Positions 20,123-28,407 of a stretch of DNA of 64,000 nucleotides are shown here, piece after piece. Positions within the stretch are counted from its first letter, which is position 1. The number at the start of each line of letters is the position of its first letter. The stretch is taken from assembly GCA_014529385.2 (NCBI GenBank), contig CM043970.1, forward strand, positions 45,600,279 to 45,664,278. The letters run 5' to 3'. Source of the DNA: Adiantum capillus-veneris. Lineage: Eukaryota > Streptophyta > Polypodiopsida > Polypodiales > Pteridaceae. The position numbers were made by a program, and so were the translations under genes. Under the pieces are notes generated by a model. The model had not been told where the DNA came from, searched no databases, and was given only the letters and a program-made list of their open reading frames with translations.

Positions 20123-21629
20123 TTTCTTGAAATGTTGGTCTTTTTGTGCAAATAATGCTTTGTGCTAGTGCCCTAAGCCCTGCTAACTAGTTTTCAACTT
20201 AAAAAGTCATCAGTTTAGCTAAAAAGCCCCCTTATAGGCATTTCAGTCTCCGAAGTCGTCTTTTTGCCTTGGAGTTGAATTTCTTCAACTTTTCTTCTTG
20301 AGAGTTGCATTTCCAGCTCATTGGATATGTTGTGAAGCCACCTATTCGGTTGAACTCGACTTTGGCTCCCCGTTCTCCATCTTTCTCCATTTGGTTGCCC
20401 GAAAGCGTCTTTTTCACCATCGGTAAGTGAATCAACTTTCTTTTGGGTTTTGCTTGCAAACATAAGTCATCCATGTATAGTTGAAACTGCTCGTGAAGTT
20501 TCATGTCATTTGGTCGTCAATTTTAGCCGTTATGCCAAAATGACGCTTTGTGTGTCCGCAGCCGAATCGGTTGTTCGACCTACTTTTGGTGATCCAAACC
20601 CGAGATACTCCATGGTTGCATTTCCCTCGATGTTGTTAAGCTTCTTGAGAAGTTTTGTGTCATTCCGACAACTTTTTTCTGTTTGCCTCTTGCAGGCTCT
20701 GTTGACCTAGGGTTTTTCCAGTCATTCTTTCTCGAGATTTGAGTGCTAGAAACTCATCTCCTATACTAGGGTAACCCACCTCTAAGTTCTTGCAAGTTTG
20801 GTTAGGCGGTTGTGCCCTACCTAGCGTTCTTCCCCATTCCCTCTGCTCTTGTTTCTTGGTTTTGGTGAGTTTTCGCGACAAAAGTTAACGATAAGCATCA
20901 AAAGCTTATGGCAACGAGTCTACCTCTCATGTCTGGTGTCCTCTGAGCTCTCGTAGCAGTCGTAGAAAGCGGTAGAAGGTCGGATGCTCCTGTGTGCTCT
21001 TTGCTCTCTCCAAGAAGGTAATAGTGGAAATGAGCTTGATAGTGAAGTGAAAAATACTTAACTTCGGGCTTCCCGATCACTTGTTACCAAATTTGACATG
21101 TGCTCTATCTCGTCGTGAAATGCACTTTAGGATTTGAAATTTCTCAATTTGGACTCCGTTTGACCTGTTTCTGAGAAATTGTCCACTTTGCCAAAATTCT
21201 GTCATTCGGGCTTTCCGCAACTTTTTCAGAATTGTACCCATTTTTACCATGGTTGCCCTTGTCATTAGGATCATCACCGTCTATTCTTTTCTTTTTTCCG
21301 ATCTCATTTCACCTGCTTTTTTATTTTTCTTTTATTTTTATTAAGAAAATCATAAAAAATAAAGAAAATAGTAAATTGAAGCCAAAAAATTCCAAACATA
21401 CACGATAAATAGCTGGTAACCCTGTGTATATGAATATACACTTCTTTGTGATTTTTGGACTTGGATTACCACTTTTTTCCACTTTTTAGCTCCAAAAACA
21501 CTCTTATTTAGTGATATTTACACATCTAGAGACCCAAATTCATCATTTGATCTCTTCTTGTTGCAAAACAAGGTATATAAGGGCATAAATATTATCAATA
21601 TCCGCAATCAAACATAAAAAATTGCAAAA
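20123..21629 (-). other. Non-coding part of element 1
   Basis: Between palindrome array B and the Trp-repeat region. Only short frames without domains; no recognisable gene. Confidence 0.5.
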
Positions 21630-22300
21630 TCATGTAAGACACTGCCTTGTAATATAATTTTTGTTTTTCTTTGTTTTTTTTTTTTTTTTTTTTTTTTTTC
21701 CACTTGTAGTTGCTTTGTAACTCCTGTATACCTCCCCCCCTCCTAGTCTGAGTCCTCCCGGACGACTATGAAGTGTCTGTGGGTGAAGCATTGTAGTGTT
21801 TTGGTCATAAGTTCCAATGCAATTGTAGAGCGACGATACAACATTCTTTCCAATAAAGCTGCTCTTTGTTTGATTGAAGGATTGGTGGTCGGGTTTTGGG
21901 TTGGTTTTCACTTCGGTTAGAATCAGTAGATGGATTCTTCGTTACCTTGTTGTCTTTCTTCACAATCCAAATCTGCTTCCGCTTTGCTTGTGCTTGCCAC
22001 AAACTCTTTGCGACCAAACCTGCTTTGTTCTGTGTGTTGATTCCTCGCCTTGAAATACCTAGGAGTTTCCGTTGATTGGAAGGGAGTTCCTTTTACAAAT
22101 CTTGGGATCCAAATTTGCTGTCTGTAGCTTTGTGCCGTCATGAACTTCTTTGGAATCCAAATCTGTTTCACTGTCCTTGATTGTCGGGGATCACTCTGTT
22201 GTCTGGTATTGAAGACTCTGTTTTCCACCTTTTTTTCTCTGGCACACCTTTTTTGGTTCCATACCAACTTTGACTCCTTTTTTTCCAAGGTTGAGCTGTT
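21630..22300 (-). pseudogene. Trp-motif repeat region of element 1
   Basis: Overlapping broken frames encode repeated short motifs of the form QIW(I/V)PK: KQIWIPKKFM, QQIWIPRFVK, KQIWIVKKDN, plus a degenerate SLWQAQAK. They are separated by Lys/Gln-rich spacers of some 15-60 residues. The decayed relative (element 2, 44363-45354) has the same motif series with clearer QGFY spacers. The repeats follow the second protease-like domain in both elements. Function is unknown; a basic, Trp-containing repeat could bind nucleic acid or protein partners. Confidence 0.55.
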
Positions 22301-22890
22301 ATATTATTGCTTGTCTTCCTTATCCACTGTTGAGAATTCCTCGTCGAAGAGTAATCCGGTTGTATAGAAACTTTTGGTTGCCATTGCTTCTTCTTTTTTC
22401 TGTTTGTTGTTTGCCCTTGTCCGTGGATTCTCCTTTGGAGTTGGCTCTGCTCCTTTGGTGAACTTAACTGATTGACTTTCACCTTCGTATTTGATAAGCA
22501 CTGATTTAGAACTCCAGTCAATCATTGCATTGTATTGCTTCTGCCATGGTTGTCCTAGCAATAATGGATGTTGTGTAGCTTGGTCTTCAACCACGTAAAA
22601 CATATGAGGATACACATATTGGTTAATCTGTATATGTAAAACTGTGCATCCAACAGTTTTGATGAATTCTCAGAGTAACTTTTTAACTCTTCTTGCAGTT
22701 TGTAATTTCGTGTCATTTGTCAATTGTCATACAAACTGAGTGAAAGTAGGTTAGCTTGAGCTCTGAATCCAATAGTGCTCTGGCTTTGATTGGTTGGTTC
22801 CTACTTTGCATTCAATGATGGGTTCTTCTTTGTCATTCCCCATTTCTGTTATACTAACTGCGTTTATTCGTATTGCTCCTTCATTGCGCT
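22301..22890 (-). pseudogene. Second aspartic-protease-like domain, after integrase
   Basis: The minus strand encodes GAIRINAVSITEMGNDKEEP, IIECKVGTNQ, then LLDS followed by AQANLLSLSLYD in the neighbouring frame; a 1 nt deletion at 22764-22769 removes the Gly of a DSGA active site. Further on come YPHMFYVVEDQ and HPLLLGQPWQKQYNAMIDW, the LLG(Q/R)PW motif of retroviral-type proteases. The element already has a protease upstream of RT (near 27050-27310), so this is an additional domain. Frame breaks make it a pseudogene in this copy. Confidence 0.65.
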
Positions 22891-23430
22891 GTTTCTGACG
22901 CAGTAGTCTTCTTTTCTCCATTCTTTCCTTCGCCTCGGCTTGCGCTTCCTCCTCAATCTTTTTTTTTTCTGGACACGCAGCTTTTCTTGATGTATTTTGA
23001 GAAGCATGTCTTGGTTAGCGGCAAAGATACTTTTTCACTCTGCATCCACTAATCCAATTGGGCATTTCTTCTCCGTCTAATGTAGCAAGCTTGACGCTCC
23101 ACTTGGTGATAGATCTTTAATCACCAGAGTCCCATCCCTCGCTTTTTAAGCTTTTTAGCATGCTGTTTCAGAGTGTAAACTAGGACATAGTCCCCAACTT
23201 TAAACTCTTTAGTCCGCACATGCTTATCAAAAAATTCCTTTTGTCGCCTTTTTGAGCGTAGATGAAGCTACTGCTTTTAGGCGAAGCTCATCTAGCTTTT
23301 CCAGGTCATCTATTCTATCAGAGAGCTCGTGCCCTGTCCACTCTAGATCCTTAGCCACCCTTAAGGTTGAAATCAAGAATTCTATTGGTAAGATAGCATT
23401 TAGCCCAAAAACCATGTTATATGGGGTCGT
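22891..23430 (-). pseudogene. Integrase C-terminal region of element 1
   Basis: MVFGLNAILPIEFLISTLRV (from 23415) and the following LDELRLKA are typical of the region after the Ty3/gypsy catalytic core. Beyond a frame break, FKVGDYVLVYTLKQHAK and a LKKRGMGLW stretch resemble the GPY/F module. No chromodomain is evident. Confidence 0.65.
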
Positions 23431-23432
23431 TC

Positions 23433-23844
23433 CTAATGTTTTATATCTACCCTATATGCCCATAATGTTGAATGTAACTTTTGGTCCCAGTCAGTTCTCG
23501 ACTCAGATACAATCTTTGTAAGGACCGTGCATATGGTTTTGTTTGTTGCTTCAGCTTGTCCGTTTGCTTGTGGATGATACGGGGCTGATTTCCTATGGAT
23601 TACCATGAATTCATCTAGAAGGATCTCTATCACTTCATTTATGAAATGTGTGCCTCGATCACTCACAATTTCTATTGGCAATCCATATCGTACAAAGACG
23701 TATTCATATAGAAATTGTGCCGTGGTCCTGGCATCTGCTTTTTGAGTTGCCTTTGCTTCGACCCACTTTGTTAGATAGTCTGTAGCCACAATGATGTATT
23801 GTGCATGAGTCTTATATGCAGGAGGCGAAATGGGTCCAACATAA
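23433..23844 (-). pseudogene. Integrase catalytic core of element 1
   Basis: The frame 23433-23789 has ATDYLTKWVEAKA, IEIVSDRGTHF (second catalytic Asp) and YHPQANGQAEATN (catalytic Glu), so the DDE residues that can be seen are intact. The part carrying the first Asp lies across a frame break upstream. It would join element DNA to the host chromosome. Confidence 0.85.
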
Positions 23845-24560
23845 TCAATCCCCCATTTTGCAAAAGCCTTGCCCCATCATTGGTCTAAGCGGCATATCAT
23901 CTCTTTTAAGTGGTACTTTGGTCCGCTGACAGTCATCACACCTTTTAACGTATTCCTCAGCGTCCATATGTAATGTTGGCCACCATATTCCTGCGGCTAA
24001 GACAAGTTTTGCTGTCTTATCACCTGAGAAATGGCCTCCACCTACTCCTCCATGAGCTTGCTCCAGGATTATCACATACTCAGACTCTGATGCGCAAATC
24101 CTAAGCTGTTGTCTTTACCTCTCTTATAGAGTTGATCTCCTATCAAAGCGTAATCTCTAGCTTCTGTCTCTACAGATTTCTGACGAGCTTTTGACGTTCC
24201 TTCTGGGAAAGTTCTATTTGTGAGATATTCAACAATATACTGACTCCATTCGGAGCGATCATTATCTGATATAATGTCGAATACTCGCTGGCGGTTTTGA
24301 TGAACATACAATACATACAGTGACATATTCATGTACGCTTTCTTTCTTCCTGGCCAATAGACTCCCAATTGTAACAAATTCCTATATGTGTTCCTTCTTG
24401 AACAATGAAATGCACATTCCTGAACATGTGCTTCGAGCAGATATATATTATATTCCTCAGGATTGATGCATAGTCGTAAAACATGATCATTTCCCAATTG
24501 ATACAACCTTCCTGCAATCAATTGAAGATTCTTGGATTGCTGAATAGCAATATGTTTCAA
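23845..24560 (-). pseudogene. Integrase zinc-binding module, duplicated
   Basis: Two similar modules lie in tandem. The second (23845-24140) is a good HHCC: EQAHGGVGGGHFSGDKTA, GIWWPTLHMDAEEY and CDDCQRTK, preceded by QLYKRGKDNSL. The first (24300-24560) aligns along its whole length: RLYQLGNDHVLRLC, LLEAHVQECAFHCSRRNTYR, GVYWPGRKKAYMNM and LYVLYVHQNRQ. It keeps both His but has lost the CxxC. A frameshift near 24075-24100 separates the modules' frames. Confidence 0.75.
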
Positions 24561-24636
24561 GTTGTATTCTCTTCTATCGAACTCCCTCCATAGGTTAATA
24601 GGTTAACGACATTTTGAGACCACCTCGGTATCATTT

Positions 24637-25160
24637 CTATGTTAACAAGTACGCGTCTGGCATGTCGTCATCTACTCCTATAGGGTCTTCTCCATTCGTC
24701 AATCGCGAAAGATGATCAGCTCTAAGATGTGTTTTTCCTTTCTTTACTACTACCGTGAAGTCGAATTCCAGTAAGATAATGAACCATCTCACTATTCTCC
24801 CGGTATTGCATGGTTTATTCACTAGGTAGAGCAAGGCTTGGTGATCCGTAAAAAACACAAACTTGTTGGCTAGAAGATAATGCCGAAATTTCTTCACAGC
24901 ATATATCATTCCTAATCTCTCGCTCTGTTGTGGTGTAATTCTTCTCTGCATGGTTGAGCTGTCGACTGGCGTAACAGATAGGAAAATCCATGTTTCCTTC
25001 TTCTGGCTGAGCCAGAATGCATCCTATTGCATATGCAGAAGCATCTATATGCACATGGAATATCTTCTCCCAATCTGGTGATTTCAAGACTGGAGCAGTA
25101 ATGAGTGCCTCTTTCAATTTCTTGAACGATTCCTCACACTCCTCTGTCCATTCAAAGTTC
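24637..25160 (-). pseudogene. RNase H of element 1
   Basis: FHVHIDASAYAIGCILAQ (first Asp), TTTEREI (Glu, before a shift), KFVFFTDHQALLYLVNK (Asp) and THLRADHLSRL (Asp) show a Ty3/gypsy RNase H. It is split over two frames overlapping at 24815-24951. It degrades the RNA template during reverse transcription. Confidence 0.8.
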
Positions 25161-26015
25161 ACTATTAGCCTGTAAAGTGGTTGGCCTATTATAGCGTACA
25201 TGTAAATGAATCGTCTATAATATCCACAATGTCCCATAAAGCTCTGTACTTGTTTCGCATTGGTTGGTCTAGGCATATCCACTATAACTTTTATCTTCTC
25301 TAAATCCGTGGATATTCCGTTTTGTGAGACAATATGTCCCAGAATTCTGCCCTGTCGGACCATAAACACACATTTCTCAGGATTGAGACAAATGCGATAT
25401 GTCCTACATTTCTCAAATACTTTTCTTAGGTGTTCTAAATGCTCATCTCTCAAAGAGAATGTACACATAAGTCATCCATGTAGATTTCTAGAAACAGCCT
25501 TAAGTATTCTTTGAAAGCATGCGTCATCAGCCTCTGGAAGGTTGCGGGAGCATTGGTTAGACCAAAAGGCATAACCCGATAAGCATAAATTCCCCACTCC
25601 GTTGCAAAAGCTGTTTTATGTTGATCTTCCTGCTATGGCTAGCTGGTTATATCCTGAAAAACCATCAAGAAGGAGTATGCTGTTTTCCCTGATACACGCT
25701 CTAGAACATGATCAGTTATCGGCAGGGGATAATTGTCCCTGATTGTTGCAGCATTTACTTTCTTTAAGTTGACACACACTCGGGAGTTTTCCGTTCTTCT
25801 TAGGTAACTACCACAATCGAGATACCCAATCATGTGTTCAATCTCGTATATGAATTCAGCTTCCATTAGCTTATCTATCTCCTCCTTGATTCGCTTAGCA
25901 AAAGTATCATTATATGTGGCTAGCTGCTAAATCAACTTTTTTTGCATCCTCCGGTCCGTCATAAGATTCGTTCTCCTTCCTCTCTCGAATAGGTGGGGTT
26001 AATATCACCTTCCTA
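25161..26015 (-). pseudogene. Reverse transcriptase of element 1
   Basis: Pieces in order are VILTPPIRERKE, KRIKEEIDKLMEAEFIYEIE, CVNLKKVNAATIRDNYPLP, YRVMPFGLTNAPATFQRLM, IYMDDLCVHS (catalytic YMDD near 25469-25484) and GRILGHIVSQNGI. At least three frame breaks separate them: near 25925, 25600-25640 and 25460. If the sequence is right, this copy cannot make RT. Confidence 0.85.
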
Positions 26016-26019
26016 TCCT

Positions 26020-28407
26020 CTATTGTGAATTTCCTATAGTGAGAGGGAACATCCATGTTTCCTTGATTTTGACGTTTTCGTCCTCTCCACTCTCAATTTC
26101 TTGTCCAAACTCCTTCAGAGTTTTCTTGAGCTCTCTGTACTTGTTTCTACGTTCTAACTTGGACTCCGTGTATTCTCTGTTGCGCTTGTTCTTTTCTGAT
26201 TTTTCTGTTTCAGTTTTCGTTCCATTATTTTGAACTTGATTTCTTGAGCCTCTTTTGTCTTTTCGTAAGCTCTTTTGATCACTGCCTCTCATTCTTCCAG
26301 AAACTTTATCCTTAACACAATCTCCAGCCTTTACTAGCATTAGGAATTGATTTTTTCCTCTTATTCTAGGCATCGGATTGGTTCTAACCCCTTTTGTTTT
26401 TTTCTTTGCTCTATAGTGTTTCTGGCGTTGTTTAGTTTGGTTCGGAAAATCATAAAATCGGACATCCGTTATAGTTTCTTCGTTTCCGCTTGAATTGTCC
26501 GTTGACTCGTTGTCTGCTTCATTTCCCCACTCAGGATGATCGGGAATGTCGTGAAACACCTCTTCTTCATCTTCCTTTTCCAGTGTATCGTTCTTTTCAG
26601 TTTCTTTTTTGAGGACAGTTCTCAACATGAAATACGGAACCACGTCGTACCCGTCCTTGTCGCAAAATTTCGTTGTGGGACCATCTGGAATTGCACAAAC
26701 ATCTAGGGTTGCTAGAATGTGTGTCCATTCTAATGGTTCAAACGTGTCCTCTGGAAAGGGTTCTCTTACATAAGTTTCGTCTTCGATAGCCCTTTCTAAA
26801 ACACATTCTTCTTGTTTCAGACTTCCACATTTCGAAGCTCCACACATCCATAACTCCTTGGGTTTACCTAACCAAGCTGGAAATTCGGATCCCGCCAAAG
26901 TAGCTGAATCAAATTCCTCTACCGGTGTTCGGTTCACATCTTTGTAGCTATGGTCTTTCAGGTTCACACGTGTAGTGGTTTCCATATTTCTCAGGTATAT
27001 GTGATCGTAGCCCCAATCCTGGACTATTTTCAACTGTCTCATGAATGGTCTTCCCAATATGATATCATAGTTATTCTCCTTGCCAAAATCGACAATAGCG
27101 AAAGTATGTTCGTATTCAATGCCGCAAGAAGTCACTACAACTTTCTCTAATAACCCCATAGGTTTCTCCATGTGTCCATCTGCTAATTGGAGTTTCAACC
27201 TAGTCTTCCTTATTGCTGGTTTCCCCCATTTTTTCCAGATTTCTTTTGTAGCTATGGCTACCCCAGCTCCGCTATCTAGTATTGCCATTGTGTTCACTCC
27301 TTGGAATTCAACTGGTAAGGTTGTATTCCCCTCTTCACCTTCGCAATACTCTCCAACCTTGTTTAAGGGTACAGGCTTAGCGTTCTTTTGTGGCTTGCTC
27401 AGCTCCTCAATGCTCTCTTGCAATCTCGATGTTGGATCTTTTATCCCGAATTTCTCCAAGCATTTTCCTACAGTGGTCCACATATGTGGTCTTAGCCTCA
27501 GAAGCTCAGCTAGAGTGATAGTGCATGTCACTGGTGTTGACAAAATCTCTATCAATCCTTGCGAGTCCATGACTTTTTCTGATGAGATTTTTCGTGAGGG
27601 AAGTGCTCTAATCTCGGATTTTGCTTCATACTCTCCTAAGTATGAAGGTAAGGTTTTCAGTGAATGAGGTTTGCTCTCCATTGTTCTAACAGAGCCCCCA
27701 TCTCCCCAGTAAGATTGCAGATCCAAGTCCACTTGAGATCCTGCCTCAAATTCCACTATGGGAGGATTCCTGATGTCCTTTTCCCAATTTGTCTGATTGG
27801 CTTGGCAACTTAGCTCGTTTGCAAAGTTTGCCTCTCTCACTTGTTTCCAAAATTCATTGTAATCCTCATCTTGTCCGTAAGACCTCTGTATGACTGGATG
27901 AAAACTCTCGACCTCCTGATCGGTTGTGTTCAACACTATGCGGTCGTCCTTTTGTGTATTTTCAGGCTTTTGTGCACTGGGAGTCTTTTCGGCTACCCGT
28001 GAAACGATAGTCTCTTGCTGAATTGGGTTTTCCTTTCCACAATTCATTGTTTCTTTTGGTGGTTCTAATAAGGCTTGTGCAGTCTCGATCATTCTCTGGC
28101 ACATTTCAAGTCTCTGCTTTTCCAATTCCGCGTTTGGGTATGTCATCCACCTCTGTTCTTGTGTTTGGTTGTTCTTTAACCTAGCTTCATAAGCTCTCAT
28201 CAGTGCGTCTAATGGTTCGTGTACTTTGTCGACTAGCACTGATCCCCCGGAGCTTAAGCTCGTTGTTTCTTTGATACTCTTTTGTTTCGTCCTTTCCGGG
28301 CTCATCTCTCGTTTCCCGTTTTGACTCTCAAGTTTTTCTAATCTAGCTTTAGTTTGCTTTAGTTCCTCAGCTAGAATAGCGTCTTCACGTTCTTTTCTCA
28401 ACTTCAT
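26020..28407 (-). CDS. Protease ORF of element 1, 795 aa
   Basis: The ORF is intact. The N-terminal third is Lys/Glu-rich and helical. A retroviral-type aspartic protease lies at residues about 365-470: NTMAILDSGAGVAIATKEIW carries the DSGA active site and IILGRPFMRQLKIVQDWGYD the second conserved motif. The C-terminal 330 residues are acidic then strongly basic and unfamiliar, but element 2 conserves part of them (43037-43456). Its ATG overlaps the gag stop as ATGA (28404-28407), which favours termination-reinitiation or a -1 type shift to express it from the gag RNA. It would process gag-pol. Confidence 0.85.
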   Translation of the reverse strand: MKLRKEREDAILAEELKQTKARLEKLESQNGKREMSPERTKQKSIKETTSLSSGGSVLVDKVHEPLDALMRAYEARLKNNQTQEQRWMTYPNAELEKQRLEMCQRMIETAQALLEPPKETMNCGKENPIQQETIVSRVAEKTPSAQKPENTQKDDRIVLNTTDQEVESFHPVIQRSYGQDEDYNEFWKQVREANFANELSCQANQTNWEKDIRNPPIVEFEAGSQVDLDLQSYWGDGGSVRTMESKPHSLKTLPSYLGEYEAKSEIRALPSRKISSEKVMDSQGLIEILSTPVTCTITLAELLRLRPHMWTTVGKCLEKFGIKDPTSRLQESIEELSKPQKNAKPVPLNKVGEYCEGEEGNTTLPVEFQGVNTMAILDSGAGVAIATKEIWKKWGKPAIRKTRLKLQLADGHMEKPMGLLEKVVVTSCGIEYEHTFAIVDFGKENNYDIILGRPFMRQLKIVQDWGYDHIYLRNMETTTRVNLKDHSYKDVNRTPVEEFDSATLAGSEFPAWLGKPKELWMCGASKCGSLKQEECVLERAIEDETYVREPFPEDTFEPLEWTHILATLDVCAIPDGPTTKFCDKDGYDVVPYFMLRTVLKKETEKNDTLEKEDEEEVFHDIPDHPEWGNEADNESTDNSSGNEETITDVRFYDFPNQTKQRQKHYRAKKKTKGVRTNPMPRIRGKNQFLMLVKAGDCVKDKVSGRMRGSDQKSLRKDKRGSRNQVQNNGTKTETEKSEKNKRNREYTESKLERRNKYRELKKTLKEFGQEIESGEDENVKIKETWMFPLTIGNSQ

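Noticed and set aside
27080-27667. 195 codon plus-strand frame in element 1
   Set aside because: Antisense to the intact protease ORF; no domain of its own.
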